Origin: Micromonospora sp. C95
Lineage (GTDB): Bacteria; Actinomycetota; Actinomycetes; Mycobacteriales; Micromonosporaceae
NCBI RefSeq assembly: GCF_018070465.1
Contig: NZ_JAGPXT010000006.1
Location: 211,363 to 275,362 of the forward strand
Reading direction: 5' to 3'
Length of the DNA stretch: 64,000 nt
In this document: positions 9,049-16,628 of the stretch, one piece after another
How positions within the stretch are numbered: the stretch's first letter is position 1
Layout of the letters: each line of letters starts with the position of its first letter
Notes under the pieces: generated by a model
Databases searched by the model: none
The model's input: the letters and a program-made list of their open reading frames with translations, nothing else
What the model was told of the DNA's origin: nothing
Program-made: the position numbers and the translations under genes

Positions 9049-9474
9049 AAGCTTGCTGGTGTCCTCGTCGCGCATGACCGGGATCAACTTGCGGGGTGTC
9101 TTCGGCTGCCGCACCCGGTGCATCGGCGACCGGTCGATGGCCTCCTCGTCGAGGAGCAGCCACGTGAAGAACTGCTGCAGTCCCTTGTGCTTGTTCACCG
9201 CCGTCGACGCGGACCTGGTCTCGATCATCCAACCCTGGAACGCCTCCACATGCGCCCGCGTCACCGCACACGGATCCTCGGCCGCATCGGCGGCGTCCGG
9301 ATCCGGCGACTGCTCTGCCAGGTAGCGGCTCAGCTGCGCGGCGGCGAGGAGGTAGTCGTAGCGGGTGGTCTCCGGCTAGTTCCTGGTCCGCAGGGACCGG
9401 TCCCAGTCGCGGAGGAACCCGGCCCCGGTCCGGGAGAGCCCGACGGTGAGTTTCTGAGGATCCAGTAGCGGCAC
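9049..9474 (-). pseudogene. Tyrosine recombinase (integrase), N-terminal fragment with in-frame stop
   Basis: Leftward frame from a GTG at 9474. It reads the SAM-like core-binding domain of phage/XerC-type integrases: FLRDWDRSLRTRN, then a TAG at 9376-9378, then PETTRYDYLLAAAQLSRYLA, TRAHVEAFQGWMIETRSAST, and FFTWLLLDEEAIDRSPM, ending in PVMRDEDTSKL at about 9049. The catalytic C-terminal domain (R..HxxR..Y) is absent. So it carries at least one nonsense codon and a 3' truncation. It begins 70 bp beyond the terminator at 9544-9582, outside the 36-bp repeat that bounds the island. It may be left from an older element at the same tRNA site. Confidence 0.8.
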
Positions 9475-9543
9475 GACAACCTGCCCGAGTCAAGGAGTCC
9501 AACACCAGCGCGCTGGACCAGGCATCCATGCCAGGCAATGAAA

Positions 9544-9582
9544 AGAGGGCTCCCGCAAGTCGCTGACCTGCGGAAACCCTCT
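9544..9582 (-). terminator. Displaced tRNA-Pro terminator
   Basis: Arms 9544-9557 and 9569-9582 form a 14-bp stem (two G-U pairs) read leftward, followed by a run of four U residues from 9544-9541. It lies immediately beyond the orphan tRNA-Pro 3' end at 9586-9621, in the position and orientation expected of the original tRNA terminator, 20 kb from the intact tRNA. Confidence 0.7.
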
Positions 9583-9585
9583 CGC

Positions 9586-9621
9586 TGTCGGGACGGCCGG
9601 ATTCGAACCGACGACCCCTTG
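9586..9621. repeat. Left attachment-site repeat (orphan tRNA-Pro 3' end)
   Basis: A 36-bp stretch identical to 29961-29996. It comprises the T-arm, acceptor strand and part of the anticodon-arm 3' strand of tRNA-Pro in leftward orientation, e.g. CCGGATTCGAACCGACGACC. Sequence diverges immediately on both sides, so this is not a second tRNA gene. It is interpreted as the distal att site of an integrated island. Confidence 0.9.
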
Positions 9622-10087
9622 TTACCGTCAGTAGCCATTTCGACCTTGTCATTGGCTGTCGAAAGTCAGCACTGAGCTGCGCAGACATGATCAAGCGATG
9701 ATCGCTACTTGTCACTGGTTGTCACCCACGGGCGGGGATTCTCGGGGGGTAAACGGGGGGCCGACAGGGCGCGCCAGTCCATCGTGTCCCGCTCCCTACC
9801 AGCCGAACACCCGTCACCAAGGGAGCGCGCGCTCCCACCATCGCCGCACGCCCGGCGCAGGCATGGGGGGGTTCGTGTCGGTGGGGCGACGTCGACCACG
9901 AATCCATGATCGCCTTTCGCGGCGAACTGCAACTCACGCCCAGGTGACCCGGCCGCCGGCGTCGGCGAACAGGTCGAACAGCACGTAGTAGGCCCGGGTA
10001 CTCGCGCGCCAAGCGCAGGGACCGACCCGCCCGCGTCGACGCCCGCTCGGAGCGGCCAGAAGTGGTTCCTACCTTGGCGCCGTTGTG
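9622..10087. other. Island left end: no gene, integrase arm-site-like repeats
   Basis: About 470 bp with no supported gene. It contains two near-identical direct repeats, CTTGTCATTGGCTGTC at about 9645-9660 and CTTGTCACTGGTTGTC at about 9708-9723 (14 of 16 matching). It also has a G-rich motif TTCTCGGGGGGTAAACGGGG at 9739-9758 whose elements recur near the island's right end (29870-29896). A short leftward frame ending at about 9940 reads YYVLFDLFADAGGRVTWA without a start, perhaps a gene tail. Confidence 0.45.
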
Positions 10088-10450
10088 TCACGTGGGCGGG
10101 CGGCCGGTCGCGAGGCCAACCTGGTTGCCGACGTCCTCGCTGTCTGCGGCGGTCAGCACGGCGTCCAACAGACCGGGGAAACGGGCGTGCAGGTCCTCAC
10201 GGCGCAGCACGACGTAACACCGGGTGCCTTCCTGGCGAGTGCGGGTGAGCCCCGCAGCGCGCAGCACCCGCAGATGGTGGCTCAGCGTCGACTTGGACAC
10301 CGGCGTTCGCAGCTCTCCCCAGCCGCGTTCGTGGCCGTCGGACAGCAGTCGGACCAGGCCGATCCGGATCGGGTCGCTCAGCGCGGCCATCACGTCGGTG
10401 AGGGTCATCTCGGCGAGTTCCGGGTGCTGCGGATCTTTCACACGAACCAT
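10088..10450 (-). CDS. ArsR-family winged-helix repressor
   Basis: 120 aa, typical length. Winged HTH about residues 15-95: MAALSDPIRIGLVRLL, then the recognition helix region SKSTLSHHLRVLRAAGL and the wing TRQEGTRCYVVL. No cysteine pair of the classical metal-sensing type is present, so it is more likely a small-molecule or redox-responsive DUF5937/HTH_20-type member. Divergent from the SDR gene, with a perfect 31-bp palindrome between the two starts, which strongly suggests autoregulation and control of the SDR. The ATG at 10450 lacks a good Shine-Dalgarno; a leaderless start or a downstream ATG is possible. Confidence 0.92.
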   Translation of the reverse strand: MVRVKDPQHPELAEMTLTDVMAALSDPIRIGLVRLLSDGHERGWGELRTPVSKSTLSHHLRVLRAAGLTRTRQEGTRCYVVLRREDLHARFPGLLDAVLTAADSEDVGNQVGLATGRPPT

Positions 10451-10455
10451 GGTAG

Positions 10456-10486
10456 CTTGTTCGATGTTCTACGAACATCGAACAAG
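10456..10486. promoter_or_regulatory. Palindromic operator between arsR-type gene and SDR
   Basis: Perfect inverted repeat: left arm CTTGTTCGATGTTC (10456-10469), spacer TAC, right arm the exact complement (10473-10486). It sits 6 bp from the regulator start and 11 bp from the SDR start, so binding would block both divergent transcripts. This is a textbook ArsR/HTH_20 operator arrangement; the binding itself is inferred. Confidence 0.85.
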
Positions 10487-10496
10487 AGGTGGAGTT

Positions 10497-11264
10497 GTGA
10501 CCGCACCCCCAGACACCGGCCCATTCACCGGTCGCGTGGCCGTCATCACCGGAGCAGGATCAGGAATCGGCCGCGCGGCCACGATCGCGATCGCCGAAGC
10601 CGGCGCACACGTCCTCGGTGTCGGACGCCGCGCGGAGGCACTGCACCGCACCGCGCAAGAGCATCCCGGCATCGCCGTTCTCGCCACCGACATCCGCGCG
10701 ACCGAGGCCGGCCAGGCAATCATCGACGCCGCCGTCGACCGGTGGGGCCGGGTAGACGTGCTGGTCAACAACGCTGGCGCCACCGCCGTCATGCCGCTCG
10801 CCGACACGGTCGCGGACCGCATCACCGAGATGTTCGACCTCCACGTCACCGCACCCAGCATGCTCGCCCACGCGGCTCTACCCCACCTGCGGCACACCCG
10901 CGGCACCATCATCAACATCTCCAGCACCTACGGCCATCGCCCGGTGGCCGGCGCCGCCCACTACGCCGCGTCCAAAGCCGCCCTCGAACAGCTCACCCGA
11001 TGCTGGGCACTGGAACTGGCCACCGACGGCATCCGGGTCAACGCCCTGGCCCCCGGCCCCACCGAAAGCGAAGCCCTGCGCGCCGCCGGCCTGCCCGAAC
11101 CAATGGTCAACCAGATCAAACAGGACGAAGCCGCACGCGTCCCACTTGGCCGCCGCGGCCACCCCGACGAAGTGGCCAGATGGGTGCTCCGGCTCGCCGA
11201 CCCCGCCGCCACCTGGCTCACCGGACAAGTCCTCACCATCGACGGCGGCCTCGAACTCACCTGA
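10497..11264 (+). CDS. Short-chain dehydrogenase/reductase (SDR), ArsR-controlled
   Basis: 255 aa from the GTG at 10497, preceded by AGGTGGAG. Classical SDR: TGAGSGIG (residues 18-25), NNAG (91-94), catalytic Ser near 142-143, and Tyr156/Lys160 (YAASK). The C-terminus ends ITIDGGLELT-like, as in 3-oxoacyl-ACP reductase-type SDRs. It uses NAD(P)H; substrate unknown. It is the only gene facing the ArsR-type repressor across a palindromic operator, so its expression probably answers to the repressor's ligand, perhaps a toxic aldehyde, ketone or quinone. The longer frame starting at 10224 overlaps the regulator and is not used. Confidence 0.93.
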   Translation: MTAPPDTGPFTGRVAVITGAGSGIGRAATIAIAEAGAHVLGVGRRAEALHRTAQEHPGIAVLATDIRATEAGQAIIDAAVDRWGRVDVLVNNAGATAVMPLADTVADRITEMFDLHVTAPSMLAHAALPHLRHTRGTIINISSTYGHRPVAGAAHYAASKAALEQLTRCWALELATDGIRVNALAPGPTESEALRAAGLPEPMVNQIKQDEAARVPLGRRGHPDEVARWVLRLADPAATWLTGQVLTIDGGLELT

Positions 11265-11337
11265 GAGCAGCAACTCGGCTGACCAACGGCCGCAGCCTGA
11301 GCCCCGGCGACCGGTGCCCGGCCTGAGCACGCAACGC

Positions 11338-12681
11338 TCAACCGGTGTGGCGTGTCCGATCCAGCTTCCAGCGCACTTGGAATGTCAGCGCGGCGGCCAT
11401 CAGCACCGCCGGGACCACGGTGAAGCCGATCAACAGGGCGGTGTGGGCGGACTCCGGCTGCGTCACGGTCTGCCCCTCGGTGGTGGCGATGAAGCCGCCT
11501 AGGGCGAGCACGGCCGAGTACACGTACGGGCCGATCGCGGTGCCGGTGGCTTCGGTGGCGGTCCAGACACCGGTGTAGGCGCCAGCCCGGACGGTACCAC
11601 GCTGCTCGGCGGCCGCGACCGCGTCCGGGACCATCGAGAACGCGAAGAGCTGCAGCCCGGCGAACGCGATGCCCAGGACGCCGACCACCGCGACAGCCGG
11701 CCCGGTGCCGTAGCCGAGCAGCGGCGCCAGCGAACCGGCCACGAAGACCACCTGGCAGATCAGCAGGCCACGCTGCTTGCCGATGCGCCGGGACACCTGC
11801 ATCCACACCGGACCGGCGACGACCGCTGGACCGAGGAACGCCCCCATGAACAGGGCGGTTAGCCCAGAGTTCTCGAAGACGTACTTGGTGTAGAACGGCA
11901 GCGCTGCGAGGAACAGGTGGGTAGTGGTGCCGGTGAACAGGTAGGACAGCACGAGCGCGCGGAAGTCGGGATCCCGCCAGGCGACCGCGATGTCACCGAT
12001 GGTCGAGTGGGCCGCCTGCTGGTCGGGCATCCGGAAACCGGCGTGGGCAGTGAGACGCCGTACCCCGGTCAGTGCGACCAGCCCGGAGATCACCATGACG
12101 CCGGAGAGCAGCAGGGCCATCCAGCCGTAGTCGCCGCGCCGTCCCGACTCCACCAGCGCCGGTGCGGCCACACCGGCACCGAGTAACCCGAGGGTGAGGA
12201 AGAGCATCCGGAACATGAACACCCGGGTGCGCTCGTGGTACCCGACTCGAAGATCGGACGGGGTGGTCAGGTAGGGCACCTGGAAGCACGCGAAGAGCAG
12301 GTTGCCGGCGATAAACCAGCCGCCCACCCAGAGCGCCGCCGATGCGCCGGAGAAACCGGCGGGCACCGAGAACATCGCCACCATGGCCACCGGAAGCAGC
12401 AGACCGGCCCGCAGCATGCCGAGCCGGTGTCCGCTGCTGCGCGCTTCCCGGTCGGATCGGCTGCCCAGCATCGGATGCACGATGATGTCGATGATCTTCG
12501 GCAGCAGCAGGGTGAGACCGGCCAGGAACGGCGAGACACCGAGCGTATTGGTGAGGAAGTAGAGCAACAGCAGGCCGGGAACGGTCACCCAGACGCCCAT
12601 CCCGACCGAACCGGTGGCGTACGCGATCAGGTCACCTGCCCTGCTCCGCACCTCGCCCGCCGCCCCGCGCAGCGCCGTCAT
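11338..12681 (-). CDS. GPH-family / MFS sugar-cation symporter-like transporter
   Basis: 447 aa, about 12 membrane segments. GPH/MelB-like features: YATGSVGMGVWVTVPGLLLL at the N-terminus, LPKIIDIIVHPMLGSRSDRE (the conserved loop 2-3 Asp/Asp and Arg motif), and a second FAGLQLFAFSMVPDAVAAAE half-repeat motif. It probably imports the compound handled by the two upstream oxidative enzymes. The start ATG overlaps the SDR stop (ATGA at 12678-12681), so it is the third gene of the FMO-SDR-transporter operon. GPH members carry glycosides and pentosides, but fungal- and actinobacterial-type members in catabolic clusters also carry steroids or terpenoids. The substrate is open. Confidence 0.88.
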   Translation of the reverse strand: MTALRGAAGEVRSRAGDLIAYATGSVGMGVWVTVPGLLLLYFLTNTLGVSPFLAGLTLLLPKIIDIIVHPMLGSRSDREARSSGHRLGMLRAGLLLPVAMVAMFSVPAGFSGASAALWVGGWFIAGNLLFACFQVPYLTTPSDLRVGYHERTRVFMFRMLFLTLGLLGAGVAAPALVESGRRGDYGWMALLLSGVMVISGLVALTGVRRLTAHAGFRMPDQQAAHSTIGDIAVAWRDPDFRALVLSYLFTGTTTHLFLAALPFYTKYVFENSGLTALFMGAFLGPAVVAGPVWMQVSRRIGKQRGLLICQVVFVAGSLAPLLGYGTGPAVAVVGVLGIAFAGLQLFAFSMVPDAVAAAEQRGTVRAGAYTGVWTATEATGTAIGPYVYSAVLALGGFIATTEGQTVTQPESAHTALLIGFTVVPAVLMAAALTFQVRWKLDRTRHTG

Positions 12682-13505
12682 CGGGTCGCCTCGTGCCGTG
12701 CGACCACACCCGCAGCCAGCTCGGCGCCCTGGAACGCGCCGGAGCGGACCCGGCCGGCGAGGATGCGCGCCACGATCCGATCGGTCAGCGCGGGCAGGTG
12801 ACGGGCCAGGAAGAACTCGACCGCGCCCCGCCGGGTGGTGGGTAGATCACGGCGAGGACGACGACTGAGCGCGGCGCGCAGCACGGTCCGGACCACCCCG
12901 TCCAGCGGCTCGTATTGGCTCATGCCCTCCAGCGAGAGCCCGGCCGCGGCCGTCGAGTCGTGGATCGGGCTTCGTACCGCCGACGGGTACACGCAGGTGA
13001 CGCCGACATGGGTGCCGAGCTCCAGACGCAGCGCGTCCGCGTACGCGACCAGGGCGCGCTTGGAGGCACCGTACGCAGCGGCCAGCGGCAACTGCATGAC
13101 GGCCATCCGCGAGCTGAGCATGACGATCCGGCCACCAGAGGCGACCAGCGCGTCCACACATGCGGCGGTGACCCGCCAGGCGCCCAGCAGGTTGATGTCG
13201 AGCTGGCGGCGTACTTCCGCGCCCGGCGCCAGTTCGGCCGGGGCGGGCCCACCGATCCCGGCGTTGTTGATCAGCAGGTCGAGCCCACCGAGCTGGTCAA
13301 TTGCTTCGCGTACCACGGCCGGCACCGCGTCGTCGTCGGTGATGTCGCAGGCCAGGACCCGGACCGGGTCATCGGCACGGGGGGCCAGGTCCAACCCGAC
13401 GACCTGGGCCCCGAGTTCGTCCAGCCGGGCACAGATGGCCCGGCCGAACGTGCCGGAGGCACCGGTGACGAGGACACGCAATCCGCGGGGGTCTCGGGCG
13501 CTCAA
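12678..13505 (-). CDS. SDR family oxidoreductase, middle gene of the FMO operon
   Basis: 275 aa from a TTG start at 13505 that overlaps the monooxygenase stop as TTGA, with GGAGAG six bases upstream. Earlier in-frame residues would fall inside the monooxygenase gene. Motifs: TGASGTFG (15-22), NNAG (80-83), Ser131/Ser132, and Tyr145/Lys149 (YGASK). The C-terminal about 50 residues (FFLARHLPALTDRIVARIL) resemble steroid/retinol-type SDRs. Role: probably oxidises an alcohol produced or consumed around the FMO step. Tight overlaps on both sides indicate a coupled operon. Confidence 0.9.
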   Translation of the reverse strand: MSARDPRGLRVLVTGASGTFGRAICARLDELGAQVVGLDLAPRADDPVRVLACDITDDDAVPAVVREAIDQLGGLDLLINNAGIGGPAPAELAPGAEVRRQLDINLLGAWRVTAACVDALVASGGRIVMLSSRMAVMQLPLAAAYGASKRALVAYADALRLELGTHVGVTCVYPSAVRSPIHDSTAAAGLSLEGMSQYEPLDGVVRTVLRAALSRRPRRDLPTTRRGAVEFFLARHLPALTDRIVARILAGRVRSGAFQGAELAAGVVARHEATR

Positions 13506-14845
13506 ACCACACTCTCCTCGGCGGTGAAGGTGCGTCCGCCCCGGGCGAGGCGATTCCGACCAGCCGCGATCTCTCTGGGCAGGTCGGCGACGTACCGGTC
13601 GAAATCGATACGCATGTGCGGCCGCGCGTTCATGCCCCACCGCGCGATGGCGGCGCGCAAGGCTCGCTGCACGGCGTGCTGCTGTTCGTCGATGCCGGGC
13701 AGGGCATAGCCGCCGGAGAGATACGCGGCGACCAGTTTGGCCTGGACCTCCACGACCGGCAGAGCGGCACCGGTGGACTGCATCAGGCCGACGAATGCCA
13801 GGCTGGGGTCCTGGAGATGGAAGACCCGCTGGTACAGCGGCAGCTGCTGGGGGTCGGGGCCCAGCCATTGAGGGGACAGGAACGGGATACTCACCCGGTA
13901 CCCGGTGGCCCAGACGATCACGTCGACCGGGTCGGCGCTGCCGTCGGTGAACATCACCCGTTCCCCGTCCAGCCGTTCGATGCCGGGACGTGGGGTCACC
14001 TCGCCGTGGGTGAGCCGGTGCAGGATCGTGTCGCTGATCGTCGGATGGTTCTGGAACAGGCCACCGGCCGGGGCGGGTAAGCCGTACCTCTGTGGGGTCC
14101 CGACGGCGAGCCGCAAGAGGGTCTCGGCGATGCGCTGCCGCAGCCGCCACGGCAGGGCGGCGAGGGCGCCGCCGGTCGCGTCGGCCGGGCGGCCGAACAG
14201 GTACTTGGGAACGATGTGGACGCCGCGCCGGGCGGAGAGCAGGACCGGCCCCCGAGAGACGTGCGAGGCGTCCACCGCGATGTCCATGGCCGAGTTGCCC
14301 ATGCCGACGATCAGCACCCGCCGATCCCGGAAGACGTCCGGAGTGCGGTAGTCGTGGGCGTGCATCTGGGTGCCGTGGAACGCGCCCGGATAAGCTGGAT
14401 CCGGATAGCGCGGATGCCAGTTGTGGCCGTTCGCGACCACCACGGCGTCGTACCGCTCGGTGTCACCGGACTCGGTCGTCACCGCCCAGAGCCGGTCACG
14501 CTCGACGCGGGTGACCGTGCTCCCGAACCGGATGTGCGGAACGAGCCCGAACGACTGCGCATAGTCGGCCAGGTAACTGGCGACGCGACTGGCCGACGGA
14601 TAGTCGGGCCAGTCCGCGGGCATCGGAAAATCCGCGAACTCGGTGCGGCGTTTGCTGGTGTTCAAGTGCAGGGAGGCGTACGCCGGAGACAGGCCGCTGC
14701 TGTTGTCCCTGACCCACAGGCCACCGGGCCGGTCACCCTTCTCGTACGCCACCACCGCACAACCGGCGTCGAGCAGCGCCTTCACCGTGGCGAGACCGGC
14801 TGCTCCCGCACCGATCACCGCCACCCGACTCGAAGAAACGGCCAT
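13502..14845 (-). CDS. Flavin-containing monooxygenase (FMO / Baeyer-Villiger-like)
   Basis: 447 aa from the ATG at 14845, with GAGGAG four bases upstream; the open frame to 15979 is an antisense artefact over the regulator gene. FAD motif GAGAAG (12-17), FMO signature FHGTQMHAHDY (156-166, pattern FxGxxxHxxxY), and a second dinucleotide motif GMGNSAMD (181-188) for NADPH. This places it in class B flavoprotein monooxygenases. It inserts oxygen into a soft nucleophile or a ketone. First gene of the operon with the SDR and transporter, divergent from a PucR-type regulator. Ketone or terpenoid catabolism is plausible but unproven. Confidence 0.93.
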   Translation of the reverse strand: MAVSSSRVAVIGAGAAGLATVKALLDAGCAVVAYEKGDRPGGLWVRDNSSGLSPAYASLHLNTSKRRTEFADFPMPADWPDYPSASRVASYLADYAQSFGLVPHIRFGSTVTRVERDRLWAVTTESGDTERYDAVVVANGHNWHPRYPDPAYPGAFHGTQMHAHDYRTPDVFRDRRVLIVGMGNSAMDIAVDASHVSRGPVLLSARRGVHIVPKYLFGRPADATGGALAALPWRLRQRIAETLLRLAVGTPQRYGLPAPAGGLFQNHPTISDTILHRLTHGEVTPRPGIERLDGERVMFTDGSADPVDVIVWATGYRVSIPFLSPQWLGPDPQQLPLYQRVFHLQDPSLAFVGLMQSTGAALPVVEVQAKLVAAYLSGGYALPGIDEQQHAVQRALRAAIARWGMNARPHMRIDFDRYVADLPREIAAGRNRLARGGRTFTAEESVV

Positions 14846-14908
14846 GGTGCTCCTCGACGGTTGTAGCTTCCGCCAAACCGTAGGGCCTGGCACTGGGGCG
14901 AATACATG

Positions 14909-14921
14909 GCGTGGACCACGC
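14909..14921. promoter_or_regulatory. Candidate operator in FMO/regulator divergent promoter
   Basis: GCGTGG A CCACGC, a perfect 13-bp palindrome midway between the monooxygenase start (14845) and the PucR-type regulator start (14972). Position fits a shared operator. There is no second copy to compare, so this is only a candidate. Confidence 0.35.
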
Positions 14922-14971
14922 AGTTTCGGGTTCTTGTTGTAGCGCACCACAACGGCGGGGAGCATGACAGG

Positions 14972-16102
14972 ATGACGCATCCGGACGGCTGGACGACGAT
15001 GGTGAACCTGATCGAACGCGTCGTGGGCGATGACGAACTGCTGCCGTCGGTGGTCGCCGGAGTCCGTACCACCGTGCGAGAGGTCTCCGCACTGCCCACC
15101 TCCGACATCGCCGGGCACACCCGCGCTCTGCTGGTGGCCGCAACCCGCGCATTGGCCGCACGGCGCGGCCCCACCGAAGCTGAGCTGTCGTTCGTCGCGG
15201 ACCTCGGTGTCACCCGTGCCCGGCAGGGCGTGCCGATCGAATCGGTGCTGGGCGCGATCCATGTCGCCGAGCGCGCGATCTGGGCCCGGGCCCGGGAACT
15301 CGCCCGGGACCAAGGCGTCAGCGCCGAGCAACTGCTGGACGTCCGGGACCTTTACGACGACTGGGCCGAGGCCGTCCGGGCCCGGCTGATCAGCGCGCAT
15401 CGGGCTACCGGAGCCAGCACAGATCCGCTTCCCGGGCGCCGGGACATGGCACTGCTGCGACGGCTGCTCCAGGGTGGTTCGGCGGCCACGCTGGCAGCCG
15501 CCGAGGCCGGCCTTCCGGTCACCGACGGGCTGTGGGTGCTCGTCGCCCGGCCCGGGGAGACCGCCGCCGGCATCGAACGAGCCGTGCGCGAGCACCCGCC
15601 GGTGCTGTGCGCAACCGTGGACGACCTGATGGTCGGAGTTCTGTCCCGGGCTCCGTCCGCCCGCCTGAAGGGGACCGGGGCCGTGGCAGGGCTCGCCGGT
15701 CCGGCCGAACCGGAGAAACTCGCGCCGGTGCAGCGGCTCGCCACCGCGGCCCTGACCGCCGCCGAGTCCACCGGCCGCACCGGACTGATCCACATTGCCG
15801 ATGTGGCCTGGCTGGCGGCGTTGACCGAGCGGGCAGACCTGGCAACGGTGCTGCTCGACCGCTACGCGCCCGCTTGGGCGGCACTCGGACCGACTGCCGA
15901 ATCGGTGGCGCACGCCGTGCTCGCCTGGCTGGAGAGCGACCGCGATGTCGACCTCGCCGGGGCGAAACTTTTCGTGCACCCCAACACGGTTCGCAATCGG
16001 GTCCGGCGCTTCGCCGCCGTCACCGGCATCGACCCGGCGGGCACCTTCGGTGCCATGACCGCCTGGTGGCTTTGCCGAACCTGGCTGCGCGACGCGACCT
16101 GA
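14972..16102 (+). CDS. PucR/CdaR-family transcriptional regulator
   Basis: 376 aa from the ATG at 14972, with GGGGAG upstream; the frame is open back to 14906. An N-terminal all-helical RsbT-coactivator-like region about 5-150 (GVTRARQGVPIESVLGAIHV), a central GGDEF-like or PucR linker domain, and a C-terminal PucR HTH_30 with LFVHPNTVRNRVRRFAAVTG near residues 335-355. PucR-type proteins are usually pathway-specific activators of divergent catabolic operons. Here it faces the FMO-SDR-transporter operon, so it very likely controls it in response to its substrate. A likely terminator follows at 16221-16265. Confidence 0.92.
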   Translation: MTHPDGWTTMVNLIERVVGDDELLPSVVAGVRTTVREVSALPTSDIAGHTRALLVAATRALAARRGPTEAELSFVADLGVTRARQGVPIESVLGAIHVAERAIWARARELARDQGVSAEQLLDVRDLYDDWAEAVRARLISAHRATGASTDPLPGRRDMALLRRLLQGGSAATLAAAEAGLPVTDGLWVLVARPGETAAGIERAVREHPPVLCATVDDLMVGVLSRAPSARLKGTGAVAGLAGPAEPEKLAPVQRLATAALTAAESTGRTGLIHIADVAWLAALTERADLATVLLDRYAPAWAALGPTAESVAHAVLAWLESDRDVDLAGAKLFVHPNTVRNRVRRFAAVTGIDPAGTFGAMTAWWLCRTWLRDAT

Positions 16103-16220
16103 TCTCGCACTTGCGGCGTGTAGTCGAGGCGGTTATTCCACTATCGAACGATACGTTGCCAACACAGGATCACCACCCTCCCACCAGACGGGAAGATCGG
16201 AGCCGAAAATGGGAAAGAAA

Positions 16221-16265
16221 GGCCGTGACCCTCGTTTCCGCAGGTCACGACCTTGATCTTTTTGC
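16221..16265 (+). terminator. Terminator after the PucR-type regulator
   Basis: Stem arms GGCCGTGACC (16221-16230) and GGTCACGACC (16243-16252), one mismatch, followed by TTGATCTTTTT. The loop contains CGTTTCCGCA, also found in the loop of the hairpin at 29921-29955, so the two may share origin. Confidence 0.6.
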
Positions 16266-16511
16266 GCGCTGGCGACCAGGCAGGCCCAGCTCGGCCATGA
16301 GCGCGGCGACCGTGTTGCCCGACACCCGCCAGCCCTGCTCGCGCAACTCGTCGCCGACACGAGGGCTGCCGTAGGTGCCACCCGAGGCGTCGAAGACACG
16401 CCGGACCGCGTCCGTCAGCGTGGTCCTGCGGTTCTGGCGGGGTGTCGACGGACGCTCTGCCATCGACACATCGTCTCGCGTCGGCTCGCCGGCTGCGAGC
16501 TCATCTACCAA
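16245..16511 (-). mobile_element. IS3-family transposase orfB remnant
   Basis: An 88-codon leftward frame. Its core VRRVFDASGGTYGSPRVGDE and WRVSGNTVAALMAELGLPGR is the HTH_21 region that precedes the DDE catalytic domain in IS3-family OrfB (family pattern SxGTYGxPRVxxELRxxGxxVSxxxVxxLMxxxGL). The rve catalytic domain is missing: the frame ends where it meets the hairpin at 16221-16252. No terminal inverted repeats were found. A dead fragment inside the island. Confidence 0.75.
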
Positions 16512-16628
16512 CGCCGCACTGTTCGGTAGAGCGCTCGCCGCGGGGCGACGCTGGCGCCCGACGGCTGTGGCGTCCGGACGTAGTCATGGCCGGGCGGCCT
16601 GTGGTATCCCCCAGGCTAGGCTCGCCAT

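Noticed and set aside
9586..9621. A second tRNA-Pro gene
   Set aside because: Only the 3' 36 bp are present; the anticodon and D-arm are missing, so it is an att remnant.
13502..15979. 825-codon leftward frame beginning far upstream of the monooxygenase
   Set aside because: The first part is antisense to the PucR-type gene; the ATG at 14845 has a Shine-Dalgarno and starts the FAD domain.
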